NCBI GenBank assembly: GCA_900316355.1
Contig: ONCQ01000011.1
Coordinates: 1 to 64,000 of the forward strand
DNA from: an uncultured Prevotellaceae bacterium
GTDB taxonomy: Bacteria; Bacteroidota; Bacteroidia; Bacteroidales; Bacteroidaceae
Reading direction: 5' to 3'
Length of the DNA: 64,000 nucleotides
The translations under genes and the position numbers were made by a program. The notes beneath the pieces were generated by a model that was not told the DNA's origin, did no database searches, and saw nothing but the letters and a program-made list of their open reading frames with translations. This document shows, in pieces, positions 8,507 through 16,888 of the stretch; position 1 is the first letter of the stretch, and each line of letters opens with the position of its first letter.

Positions 8507-8755
8507 TTAAAGTGATAGTATATTGCGAGTGATGCCCCATGCAACAGCCGCGCCCAACATCATGAGGGCTGCGCGCGATGAAATATGCCGCTTCCACAGC
8601 CACCATCCTGCGATAAGGGGCAGAGCTATGGCCAATGCCGGATTGAACCAGAATGCGTCAGCGAGCCGTCCGTGCAGTAATGCTTCAATCATGCGCTGCC
8701 CTCCACAAAGAGGGCAATCATAGCCTGTGAGTAGATGAAAGGGACAGATGAACAT
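8507..8755 (-). CDS. DUF2752 family small membrane protein
   Basis: 82 residues. The motif CPFHLLTGYDCPLCGGQRM near the N-terminus is the DUF2752 hallmark (C-P-x-C-G-x-x-R), followed by two transmembrane segments (ALAIALPLIAGWWLW and ALMMLGAAVAWGITR). It precedes the membrane protein at 7753 by 31 bases and probably shares its transcript. The role of the family is unknown. The -7 box is only about 8 bases from the ATG, so the mRNA would be almost leaderless. Confidence 0.8.
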   Translation of the reverse strand: MFICPFHLLTGYDCPLCGGQRMIEALLHGRLADAFWFNPALAIALPLIAGWWLWKRHISSRAALMMLGAAVAWGITRNILSL

Positions 8756-8762
8756 GACGTTG

Positions 8763-8770
8763 CAAAACTA
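8763..8770 (-). promoter_or_regulatory. -7 box (TAGTTTTG) close to the DUF2752 start codon
   Basis: TAGTTTTG on the minus strand, 8 bases before the ATG at 8755; transcription would start at or next to the start codon. Confidence 0.45.
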
Positions 8771-8810
8771 TGGATTATTCTATGAATGACCAAGAAGTAG
8801 ACCTCCTTTT

Positions 8811-10139
8811 TTATAAATTATTGTGGTAGCGGCGTGTCTCGGCCACGATGACACTTGTTAAAGCCAGAAGTGAAATGAGATTAGGAATGGCCATGAGGCC
8901 ATTGAGCAGGTCGGCCATATTCCATACAACGGCGAGTTGCATAATTGCTCCGACAAAGATACACCCGACGTACAGAACCCGATAAAACATAATGAAGCGT
9001 TTACCGCTCAGATATTCTATGGCGCGTTCACCATAGTAACTCCAGCCGAGGATGGTGGAAAAGGCAAAGGTGATAATGCCGAAGGTCAGTAGGGGGGCTC
9101 CAATGTAAGGAATCTTCTCGAAGGCCATCTTTGTCAGTGCACCTCCGCTGGTGTAGTCAATCTCGGGATAGGCAATGATGCTGCTCACAAGCACGAGCCC
9201 CGTTAGGGCGCAGATGACGACAGTGTCCCAGAATGTAGCTGTTGAGGATACCATCGCTTGGCGCACAGGATCTTCAGTCTTGGCGGCAGCTGCCACAATA
9301 GGGGCAGAACCCATACCACTTTCGTTGGAGAAAAGTCCACGGGCGATACCATAGCGAGCCGTTATCATGATGGTGGTGCCGGCGAAGCCTCCTCCAGCCG
9401 CCTCGGGGGTGAATGCGCTACGACAGATGAGGCTGAGCGCCTCCCAAAGATAATCTCCGTTAATAAAAAGAATGGCAATACAACCGAGGGCATACAATAA
9501 CGCCATTAGCGGCACGAAAGCGGTGCAGAAGCGAGCAATGCCCTTGACGCCAAAAAGAATCACAAGGCCCGCCATCACGGTGATGGCCAAGCCTGTCCAG
9601 ACGGTGGGGATGTGATATGTTTCAAAGCAGAGCATAGAAATGGCGTTGCTTTGCACGGTATTCCCGATGCCGAAGGAGGCGGCAGCCGTCAGAATGCAAA
9701 AGATGATGGCCAAGGACTTACATCCGAGGCCGCGGTCCAACGCATACATGGGGCCTCCCAGCATGGTGCCGTCACTCGTTTTTACACGATATTTCACTGC
9801 CAGAAGGCCTTCGGAGTATTTCGTGGCGATACCAAGCACACCCGTGAGCCAGCACCAAAGCACGGCGCCGGGACCGCCCATGGCGACCGCGGTGGCTACG
9901 CCCACTATATTGCCTGTTCCTATGGTGGCGGCCAACGACGTAGCCAGAGCTCCGAACTGGCTTACATCCCCCTCGGCGTTTTTGTCGTGGGAGAAGGAGA
10001 TGCGAATGGCGCGGAAGATGTGGCGCTGTGGAAAACGCAGACGTATGGTGAGATACAGGTGCGTACCAAACAGTAACACAATCATAGGCCAGCCCCACAG
10101 CAGGGATGCCGCTTTGGCGATGATGGTTGAGATATCCAT
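8811..10139 (-). CDS. Sodium:alanine (AGCS family) symporter
   Basis: 442 residues with about ten transmembrane segments. Family signatures: IGTGNIVGVATAVAMGGPGA near residue 70, the LGGPMYALDRGL segment and NESGMGSAPIVAAAA in the central part. Such proteins import alanine or glycine with Na+. The start codon follows the luxS stop codon with no gap, so it is translated from the mtnN-luxS transcript. The C-terminus is unremarkable. Inner membrane. Confidence 0.93.
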   Translation of the reverse strand: MDISTIIAKAASLLWGWPMIVLLFGTHLYLTIRLRFPQRHIFRAIRISFSHDKNAEGDVSQFGALATSLAATIGTGNIVGVATAVAMGGPGAVLWCWLTGVLGIATKYSEGLLAVKYRVKTSDGTMLGGPMYALDRGLGCKSLAIIFCILTAAASFGIGNTVQSNAISMLCFETYHIPTVWTGLAITVMAGLVILFGVKGIARFCTAFVPLMALLYALGCIAILFINGDYLWEALSLICRSAFTPEAAGGGFAGTTIMITARYGIARGLFSNESGMGSAPIVAAAAKTEDPVRQAMVSSTATFWDTVVICALTGLVLVSSIIAYPEIDYTSGGALTKMAFEKIPYIGAPLLTFGIITFAFSTILGWSYYGERAIEYLSGKRFIMFYRVLYVGCIFVGAIMQLAVVWNMADLLNGLMAIPNLISLLALTSVIVAETRRYHNNL

Positions 10140-10634
10140 TTATGCGTCGGCAAAAATCATTCCGTCATCAAGTGTAACCTGGAGCTTGGTGTATTCGCAG
10201 TGGAAATCGTTCTTCAGACGGTCTAAATAGCGCTCGCACTCCCACTTGCACATTGGCAGGTCATGCATCAGGCAGTTACCACATGTTTCAGGTGTCGTAG
10301 CGGGAACCTCGGACTGAGTGAGTACCCACTCTAAGCATTGGATGGTCAAGCTGCGCATGTCCTGAACAGAATAGTTTCCCGTCATGACAATGTACATACC
10401 TGTCAGACAACCCATTGGGCCGACATAAACAACATCGTCTTTGGCAATGGAATTGCGGAACCATGTTGCCATCATATGCTCTATGCTGTGCATAGCTGCT
10501 GGTGCTATAGCAGGTTCCTTATTGGGCTCGGTGAAGCGGAGATCAAAGGTTGTGAAGCCCTTGTCCTGTCTCGACACGTATATGCCAGGCTTTAGTTGAG
10601 TGTGGTCGATGGTGAAACTCTGAATGACTTCCAT
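10140..10634 (-). CDS. luxS: S-ribosylhomocysteine lyase (AI-2 synthase)
   Basis: 164 residues from the ATG at 10634 (MEVIQSF); an alternative start eight codons upstream would run into the mtnN 3' end. Splits S-ribosylhomocysteine into homocysteine and DPD, the AI-2 precursor. The metal-binding HSIEHMMATWFRN motif (HxxEH) and the third metal ligand in TCGNCLMHDLPMC are present. It follows mtnN by 13 bases, so the two steps of S-adenosylhomocysteine detoxification are made from one transcript. Confidence 0.96.
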   Translation of the reverse strand: MEVIQSFTIDHTQLKPGIYVSRQDKGFTTFDLRFTEPNKEPAIAPAAMHSIEHMMATWFRNSIAKDDVVYVGPMGCLTGMYIVMTGNYSVQDMRSLTIQCLEWVLTQSEVPATTPETCGNCLMHDLPMCKWECERYLDRLKNDFHCEYTKLQVTLDDGMIFADA

Positions 10635-10647
10635 GATGAGTGAGTTT

Positions 10648-11355
10648 TTATTCTTCAAATCTCAGAATAGCGAACTGCTCAGGCAATGCTGCCAAGAAAT
10701 GGCGGGTGATTTCAAAGGAACGGCTTGCCATCTCATCCCAAAAGTTGAAGTATTGTTGTAAATGTTCGTCAGCACCTGGTGTATCGCTCAGGATGCGAAA
10801 ACTGACGAAGGGAGTTTGTAATAGAAAACAAGTATGCGCAATGGCTGCACTTTCCATATCCACGGCCAGTGCGTCAGGGAACTGAGCCTTGATGGCATTG
10901 AGCTGGTGTCGGCTGCTGATGAATTGATCGCCGGAACAGATAAGGCCGGGACGCACTTTGTGACAAGTTTTCTGCGCGACTTCCACTAATTCCTGCTCCG
11001 CGAGAAAACGGGCAGGAAAACCCTGTACCTGTCCAGGTTCTTCGCCTGGAATGCTGACATCGTGGTATGTAGTCTCTGTGCTCACGACAACATCCATCAC
11101 TTCAAGACTTTCGTCTATGCCGCCGGCGCAACCAGTAGAAATGATGCAGTCTGGTGCATAGCGCCGGATGAGGGTGGCGGTGCCTACAGCGGCATTCACT
11201 TTCCCGATGCCACATTGTAACAGAATGAGAGCATTGGGACCCAGCTGGCCACAAACAAAAGTGTAACGTCCGTCTTGCTCCGTGTGGGTGTCGGTGAGAA
11301 GCGCCGTCAGTTGCTCATGCTCTTTGGTCATCGCTGAGAGAATACCTATCTTCAT
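10648..11355 (-). CDS. mtnN: 5'-methylthioadenosine/S-adenosylhomocysteine nucleosidase
   Basis: 235 residues. Removes adenine from S-adenosylhomocysteine and methylthioadenosine. MKIGILSAMTKEHEQL at the N-terminus, the purine-binding segment IISTGCAGGID, ICSGDQFISS, and the catalytic AVDMESAAIAHTC, with conserved Glu. First gene of mtnN-luxS-alanine symporter. The promoter at 11398-11405 is divergent from that of the nucleoside kinase. Confidence 0.95.
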   Translation of the reverse strand: MKIGILSAMTKEHEQLTALLTDTHTEQDGRYTFVCGQLGPNALILLQCGIGKVNAAVGTATLIRRYAPDCIISTGCAGGIDESLEVMDVVVSTETTYHDVSIPGEEPGQVQGFPARFLAEQELVEVAQKTCHKVRPGLICSGDQFISSRHQLNAIKAQFPDALAVDMESAAIAHTCFLLQTPFVSFRILSDTPGADEHLQQYFNFWDEMASRSFEITRHFLAALPEQFAILRFEE

Positions 11356-11397
11356 GTTTTTTTGTGTGTAGAGTGATTAAATATCCTTTTGATGGGG

Positions 11398-11405
11398 CAA
11401 AGGTA
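11398..11405 (-). promoter_or_regulatory. -7 box (TACCTTTG) of the mtnN-luxS operon
   Basis: TACCTTTG on the minus strand 42 bases before the mtnN ATG. Confidence 0.65.
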
Positions 11406-11500
11406 TAGAAAATCTGTCAAAATGAAGCCTAAATATGGTAAACTTTCAACTATGATGCCAAAAAACGAGAACTTTAAGCGATAAACAACAAACTTTTCCT

Positions 11501-11508
11501 TACCTTTG
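11501..11508 (+). promoter_or_regulatory. -7 box (TACCTTTG) of the nucleoside kinase gene
   Basis: TACCTTTG 26 bases before the ATG at 11535. Confidence 0.7.
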
Positions 11509-11534
11509 CGCCAATCTTAAGACAGACGTAACCT

Positions 11535-13214
11535 ATGCTTCAGATTCGTTGCAAGAACAATAATGTTACGAAAAGTTTCCCAGAGGGAACATCCTTGTTG
11601 GAAGTTTATCGTGAATTCGCTGATGAGCTCAAAATGCCGTACCCGGTGGTGTCGGCAAAAGTGAATAATGCTTCGCAGGGACTGAAGTTCCGCCTTTATC
11701 AGAACCGTGATGTGGAGTTCCTTGATGCGCGCTCGGGGTCTGGTCATCGGGTATATGTTCGCTCGTTGTGCTTCGTGCTATATAAGGCCACGTGCGATGT
11801 GTTTCCAGGCAGTAAGCTCTTCATTGAGCACCCTCTCTCTCGGGGCTATTATTGCAATTTCAAGAAACGTGATGCAGATACTCTTACAGAAGAGGATGTC
11901 CAACGTATTCGTAAGCGGATGCAGGAGATTATCCAGCAGGATGAACCCTTCCACCGTTTTGAGGCTACCACAGAGGAAGCACTTCGGGTCTTCCGCGAGC
12001 GAGGTTTTTTGGACAAGGTGAAGCTACTGGAAACGAGTGGACAGAGCTACTCCGATTATTATATGTTGGGTGATACCGTTGACTACTATTATGGTCCGTT
12101 GGTGCCTTCGGCAGGTTATCTGAAGGTGTGGGGCTTGGAGCATTATCAGGATGGTCTGCTCCTTCGTGTGCCAGACAGGGATGATTCCAATCGGCTCGCG
12201 CCTAAGATGGACCAACCTAAGACCTACGCGATGTTCGCAGAAAAGGTGCGTTGGGATATCATTATGCGCCATTCCAACGCCGGCGATGTCAACAAGGCCA
12301 TTCTGAAAGGCCATGCTTCTGAGTTGATTCAAGTCAGTGAAGCGTTACAGGAAAAAAAGATTGTGAAGATAGCCGAGGAGATTGATGCGCGATTCCGTGA
12401 CCCCGAGCATCCCATTCGCCTCGTTCTTATTACAGGTCCTTCAAGTTCTGGCAAGACGACGTTTTGCAAACGTTTGAGCATACAGCTTTTGGCTTGTGGC
12501 TTGCGCCCGGTATCTTTCTCCACTGATGACTATTTTGTCAATCGTGTAGATACGCCTCTTTTGCCTGATGGCTCTTATGATTTTGATAACATCAAAGCGG
12601 TGGATTGCAGGCTGTTGGAAGACCATCTTACTCGTCTGATGGCGGGTGACCGCGTCGAGGTGCCAGAATACAATTTCACAACGGGCAAACGTGAGTACAA
12701 CGGTAAGCGCCTGAAACTACAAAATGACAGCGTACTGATTATTGAGGGTATTCACGCGCTGAACCCGATGCTTACAGAGCGCATCCCTGATGAGATGAAG
12801 TTCAAGATCTTTGTCTCGGCACTCACGAATATCTCTCTTGATGATCACAATTGGATTCCCACACAGGACAACCGCCTCTTGCGCCGCATCATTCGCGACT
12901 ATAACAAAGGCGCTTTTTCAGCTCAGGAGACCATTAGCCATTGGAAGAATGTGTGTGATGCCGAAGAAAAATGGATATTGCCTTTCCAAGAGAATGCGGA
13001 TGTGATGTTCAACTCAGCCCTGAATATAGAGTTTGCGGTGTTGCGCACTCATGCGGAAATCATTTTGGCTTCTGTGCCGCGTAACTGCCCAGAGTACAGC
13101 GAAGCCCACCGCCTCGTGAAATTCATCCATTACTTTATACCCATCTCTGACAAGGAGATACCTCCTACATCCATCATGCGTGAGTTTGTCGGTGGCTCTG
13201 TGTTTAAGTACTAG
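11535..13214 (+). CDS. TGS / ThrRS-editing-like / uridine kinase fusion (nucleoside kinase)
   Basis: 559 residues in three parts. A TGS domain (about 1-65, with PEGTSLLEV), a region like the second additional domain of threonyl-tRNA synthetase (about 70-250), and a P-loop uridine/phosphoribulokinase-type kinase from about 290, with Walker A GPSSSGKTTFCKRL, DDYF as the acceptor-site Asp, and IIEGIHALNP. It probably phosphorylates uridine/cytidine. The fusion is widespread in Bacteroidota and some Firmicutes; the role of the tRNA-synthetase-like part is not known to me. Its stop codon overlaps the ispH stop on the other strand in the sequence CTAG. Confidence 0.88.
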   Translation: MLQIRCKNNNVTKSFPEGTSLLEVYREFADELKMPYPVVSAKVNNASQGLKFRLYQNRDVEFLDARSGSGHRVYVRSLCFVLYKATCDVFPGSKLFIEHPLSRGYYCNFKKRDADTLTEEDVQRIRKRMQEIIQQDEPFHRFEATTEEALRVFRERGFLDKVKLLETSGQSYSDYYMLGDTVDYYYGPLVPSAGYLKVWGLEHYQDGLLLRVPDRDDSNRLAPKMDQPKTYAMFAEKVRWDIIMRHSNAGDVNKAILKGHASELIQVSEALQEKKIVKIAEEIDARFRDPEHPIRLVLITGPSSSGKTTFCKRLSIQLLACGLRPVSFSTDDYFVNRVDTPLLPDGSYDFDNIKAVDCRLLEDHLTRLMAGDRVEVPEYNFTTGKREYNGKRLKLQNDSVLIIEGIHALNPMLTERIPDEMKFKIFVSALTNISLDDHNWIPTQDNRLLRRIIRDYNKGAFSAQETISHWKNVCDAEEKWILPFQENADVMFNSALNIEFAVLRTHAEIILASVPRNCPEYSEAHRLVKFIHYFIPISDKEIPPTSIMREFVGGSVFKY

Positions 13215-14116
13215 GCGTGGGAAAGGTACTTTTCTATTTCTTCTTTGCAGGCTGCCATTAACCATTTTGGCGTGGACGTTGCTCCGCAGATACCGATGGA
13301 GAGAGGACGCTCCTCGTGTACCGGATATGTATGCAACATGTCAATGAGTTCTTTGTGCTGGGCAATCTCTGAGGGGTGCTCAATCATGAAGGAGCGTGCG
13401 TTAGCCCGAGAGCATTCCTGGAAGAGTGCATGACCATTACTGCTTTTATGTCCGCACACGAAGAGAATGATGTCGTGCTGTGCAGCAAAATCTTGGATGT
13501 GTGGAATGCGATTAGCCACTTGACGACATATCGTGTCGTAGTAGGTGAAGGTGGCTGTGCTGGCAATGTGGCTTCGGATATATTCCACGATTTGTCGGAA
13601 GTCATCGAGTGATTTTGTCGTTTGACTATAGAGGGCAATGTCGCGTTGGAAATCTAAGCACGTGGCCTCCTCGGGAGTCTCAATGACAATAGCTGTCCCT
13701 GCTGTTTGCCCTACCAGACCGAGCACTTCCGCGTGACCTCGTTTGCCAAATATGACAATTTGCTTATGATGTCTCGGATCATTATCATATTCACGCTTGA
13801 TGCGCTCCTGTAGATGCAGTACTACAGGACAGGTAGCATCCACGAGGTGGATATTGTTGCGTAGGGCCTGTTCGTAGGTGGAAGGCGGTTCTCCATGTGC
13901 ACGCAACAGGACGTTGGCGTCGTGAAGAGCTGAGAACTGCTCGTGGTCAATGGTGATAAGACCTGCCGCACGCAGGCGCTCTACCTCACGGTCGTTATGC
14001 ACGATATCTCCAAGACAATAGAGTGGCTGCCCATTCTGCAGTTCCTCTTCTGCCTTTCCGATGGCGCGTGTTACGCCAAAGCAAAAACCTGATCCAGTGT
14101 CAATTTCAATGACCAA
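13211..14116 (-). CDS. ispH: 4-hydroxy-3-methylbut-2-enyl diphosphate reductase
   Basis: 301 residues. Last enzyme of the MEP isoprenoid pathway, a 4Fe-4S protein. Cys12 in GSGFCFGVTRAIGKAEEE, the second cluster Cys in VDATCPVV and the third in DTICRQVANRIP; the substrate-binding His residues lie in DIVHN and RAHGEPP. The only plausible start is TTG at 14114-14116: the frame upstream runs just eight codons to the cmk stop codon without ATG. ispH is therefore in the same frame as cmk, directly behind it. Third gene of porQ-cmk-ispH. Confidence 0.94.
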   Translation of the reverse strand: MVIEIDTGSGFCFGVTRAIGKAEEELQNGQPLYCLGDIVHNDREVERLRAAGLITIDHEQFSALHDANVLLRAHGEPPSTYEQALRNNIHLVDATCPVVLHLQERIKREYDNDPRHHKQIVIFGKRGHAEVLGLVGQTAGTAIVIETPEEATCLDFQRDIALYSQTTKSLDDFRQIVEYIRSHIASTATFTYYDTICRQVANRIPHIQDFAAQHDIILFVCGHKSSNGHALFQECSRANARSFMIEHPSEIAQHKELIDMLHTYPVHEERPLSIGICGATSTPKWLMAACKEEIEKYLSHA

Positions 14117-14140
14117 AACAGCGTGGAAGTGTGAGATGAA

Positions 14141-14830
14141 TTATTGGGTTAGTTTGTGGAACTGCTCCAGCAACCATAGCTTCTGTTCGGGAATGGTGAG
14201 GTGGCTGTTGTCCAAGATTAAGGCATCTGGAGCTTGGCGCAGAGGAGCTACTGCACGTGTGGAGTCGATGCGGTCGCGTTCGCGAAGGTTTGCCAGAACC
14301 GCATTGAAGTCCGGGTGCTCACCTTTTGCTGCGAGCTCGTCATAGCGGCGCTGAGCGCGAATTTCATCGGAGGCTGTGACGAAAATCTTCAGCTCCGCAT
14401 CGGGGAATACGGCGGTGCCGATGTCACGGCCATCCATGACGATGCCGCCATCTCGTCCCATCGCCTGCTGTTGAGCGGTCATCGCAGTGCGCACAAAAGG
14501 AAGTGCGGCTACAGGGCTGACATGTGAGGAAACTTCCATCGTGCGTATTTCTCGCTCTACATTCTCGCCATTAAGGTATGCATCAGGTGTACCCTTCTCG
14601 GGGTTAAGCTGAAAGCTGACATGAATCTCGGGCATGAGACGTTCCAGTTCATCGGCGCGTATGGTGCCATCGGGGTTCACGAGATTGTGGCGCATGCAGA
14701 ACAATGTGCAGCAGCGATACATGGCTCCGCTGTCAATATATATATATCCAATCTCGCGGGCGAGATCTTTAGCCATTGTACTCTTTCCGCATGAGCTGTG
14801 GCCGTCAATGGCGATGGTTATCTTTTTCAT
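14141..14830 (-). CDS. cmk: Cytidylate kinase
   Basis: 229 residues. Phosphorylates CMP and dCMP. Walker [26 protein letters not shown] after it, and the catalytic [20 protein letters not shown] with RAQRRYDEL, all typical of bacterial Cmk. Lies 43 bases after porQ and 24 bases before ispH on the same strand; this order is common in Bacteroidota. Confidence 0.95.
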   Translation of the reverse strand: MKKITIAIDGHSSCGKSTMAKDLAREIGYIYIDSGAMYRCCTLFCMRHNLVNPDGTIRADELERLMPEIHVSFQLNPEKGTPDAYLNGENVEREIRTMEVSSHVSPVAALPFVRTAMTAQQQAMGRDGGIVMDGRDIGTAVFPDAELKIFVTASDEIRAQRRYDELAAKGEHPDFNAVLANLRERDRIDSTRAVAPLRQAPDALILDNSHLTIPEQKLWLLEQFHKLTQ

Positions 14831-14873
14831 TTTGTTATATCGTTGTTAAATCTTGAGTCTATCAACTTGGTGG

Positions 14874-15857
14874 TCATAGGTGGTACTGCGCAGTAATCAT
14901 GAAGGCGGGCATGGAGACATGATATTTGGCGTATGTCAGTCCAAGGCTGAATTTCTTTACATTGATGCCAGCGCCGAACGATAAGCCCGCCGCATGACTA
15001 CTGCCCGCAGCTCGCAATTCGTAGGCTCGCCTGAAGTTGTACCCTGCAGATATGTAAAATAAATCCATGGGTAATATGTCAACGCCCAAAATGAGATGGT
15101 TGGTAAAAATACGGCCTGTGGAGAGCTCTTCTCCGGCTGTGTAGTAGTCCTTCGTGCGCCAGCGGGACAGATCCACGAATGATATGGAAATCCGTATGGG
15201 GGCTTTTGCCAATTGCTGGGTAAAACCGATGCGTAGGTCAAAGGGCAGCCGCTCATGATGGTCGCCGAAAGCTTTCACCTGCCCGCCCAGATTCGCCGCC
15301 ACTGCTGAGATGTAAAGACCGATGTCATCGTTCCAATAATTAATACCCAGGTCCACAGCCAGAGCAACAGAATTGTAGCTGCCGTATTTGGAATAGATGA
15401 ATTTACCTGTAGCACCGCCCGAGAGATGTTCCGTGAGCGCATAAGTGTAGCCTCCACTGATAGCCATGTCCAAGGCAGAGAAGTCACCGGATTCCACCTC
15501 CTCAGCGGAGAACTCCCGCATGGAACCATAGCCAAGGAATTGTGCTCCGACGCCCCAAGAACCGCGTTCGCCATGAGACATCACCCACGAAGCATTGCCC
15601 GCCTTGCATCCTTGCATGTAAGTGAGAAAGCTAAGGTTAATGCTTTTATCGCTCACATTGGCCATGAGGGCCGGGTTCTGGAAGAGTAGCGAGGCATCAT
15701 CATCAGGGATGGAGATGTTGTAACCTCCCAAAGCCATGGCATGAGCTGATGTCGGTAGCTTCAGAAAATGAAACACCGAGGAACTCTCGCTTTGGGCCCT
15801 TACAGACTGCCATCCGAAGGTGCAAAGTAGCATTATCAATATTTTTTTGATGCTCAT
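14874..15857 (-). CDS. porQ: Type IX secretion system protein PorQ
   Basis: 327 residues with a signal peptide (cleavage near VRAQ-SE). The family start is visible after it: FHFLKLPTSAHAMALGGYN, then DDASLLFQNPALM. The rest is beta-rich with aromatic-ended strands, consistent with an outer-membrane barrel of the PorV/PorQ type. PorQ is part of the type IX machinery that exports proteins with a C-terminal sorting domain; the C10 peptidase at 306-4988 is a candidate cargo. First gene of porQ-cmk-ispH. No other por gene is in the window. Confidence 0.85.
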   Translation of the reverse strand: MSIKKILIMLLCTFGWQSVRAQSESSSVFHFLKLPTSAHAMALGGYNISIPDDDASLLFQNPALMANVSDKSINLSFLTYMQGCKAGNASWVMSHGERGSWGVGAQFLGYGSMREFSAEEVESGDFSALDMAISGGYTYALTEHLSGGATGKFIYSKYGSYNSVALAVDLGINYWNDDIGLYISAVAANLGGQVKAFGDHHERLPFDLRIGFTQQLAKAPIRISISFVDLSRWRTKDYYTAGEELSTGRIFTNHLILGVDILPMDLFYISAGYNFRRAYELRAAGSSHAAGLSFGAGINVKKFSLGLTYAKYHVSMPAFMITAQYHL

Positions 15858-15873
15858 GTCTTGGTTTCGCGTA

Positions 15874-15881
15874 CAAAGATA
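15874..15881 (-). promoter_or_regulatory. -7 box (TATCTTTG) of porQ-cmk-ispH
   Basis: TATCTTTG on the minus strand 16 bases before the porQ ATG. Confidence 0.65.
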
Positions 15882-16009
15882 CGCATTATTTCCTTAAGAT
15901 AACGTAAAGAATGGGCGTTTTAGGGTGTAAAGACCCCGTTTTTTTATAAAAAAAGCGACTTGAAGCGAAAAAAATGCCCGAAAGGAATTCCCGTATCAAA
16001 AAAATGTGC

Positions 16010-16017
16010 TACTTTTG
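16010..16017 (+). promoter_or_regulatory. -7 box (TACTTTTG) of the TonB gene
   Basis: TACTTTTG about 62 bases before the ATG at 16080. Confidence 0.6.
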
Positions 16018-16079
16018 TGGCGCATGACGCATGAATTGTGTCCATTTACCCCGCAAATGAATAAAGCTCAATAATCCCT

Positions 16080-16793
16080 ATGGAAGAAATTAAATCAATG
16101 ACTGACGAACTGCGTAGCCAGCGTGGCACCAGCCTGCTGCTGGGTTATGTCCTGACGCTCGCAGTGATGTTCGTGGCTTTTGAGTACACGACCCGTGACA
16201 TCAAGTATGAAGAACTGGAACCCATCTATGAAAGCGCGTTTGAAGAGGATATGATTCCTATCACCACGCAGAAGGAGCAGATGGCCCCACCGCCTGCAGC
16301 GGCTCCTAAAGTGGCTGAAATCCTGAACATCGTGGATGATGAAACCGAGCTGGCAGAGGAAGAAGTGCAGACCTCGGAGGAAGTCAATCAGGCGATTTCT
16401 ACTGTGACAGGTACTGGCGCACCCACAGCCGTCGTCGCAGCTCCTGTAGGCCCTGTGCGTGAGGAAGGTGATGACGACCGCATCTTCGAGGTTGTGGAGG
16501 AGAATGCGATGTTCCCCGGTGGCGATCAGGCTTGCTATGAATGGTTGGCTAAGCATATCAAGTATCCTGCCATCGCTCAGGAGCAGGGTATCCAAGGCCG
16601 CGTGTTCGTGCAGTTCGTGGTTAACAAGGATGGTTCCATTGTAGATGTGAAGGTACTGCGTTCGCCAGATCCTTCGCTTTCGAAGGAAGCCGAGCGTGTT
16701 GTGAAGGAAATGCCGAAGTGGAAACCCGCACGCCAGGGTAATAAGCCTGTACGTTCGCGTTTCAATTTGCCTGTTATGTTCCGTCTGCAATAA
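16080..16793 (+). CDS. tonB: TonB family energy transducer
   Basis: 237 residues. One N-terminal membrane segment (about 20-37, SLLLGYVLTLAVMFVAF), a Pro/Ala/Glu-rich periplasmic linker (60-140), and a C-terminal TonB domain with FPGGDQACYEWLAKHIKYP, QGRVFVQFVVNKDGSI and the final RSRFNLPVMFRL. It transmits proton-motive force to outer-membrane TonB-dependent receptors. Exb channel proteins that could work with it are encoded 2 kb downstream (18887-21516). It has its own promoter and terminator. Confidence 0.93.
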   Translation: MEEIKSMTDELRSQRGTSLLLGYVLTLAVMFVAFEYTTRDIKYEELEPIYESAFEEDMIPITTQKEQMAPPPAAAPKVAEILNIVDDETELAEEEVQTSEEVNQAISTVTGTGAPTAVVAAPVGPVREEGDDDRIFEVVEENAMFPGGDQACYEWLAKHIKYPAIAQEQGIQGRVFVQFVVNKDGSIVDVKVLRSPDPSLSKEAERVVKEMPKWKPARQGNKPVRSRFNLPVMFRLQ

Positions 16794-16816
16794 TTTCACC
16801 TTATTATATATTATAT

Positions 16817-16853
16817 AAAGAGGCTGCGCCTAAGGAAGCGGAGCCTCTTTTTC
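16817..16853 (+). terminator. Intrinsic terminator after tonB
   Basis: AAAGAGGCT (16817-16825) pairs with AGCCTCTTT (16842-16850), and the T-run continues after the stem. Confidence 0.85.
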
Positions 16854-16888
16854 AGTCAATCAAAGAACCTCTATCGAATATTTCCTAT

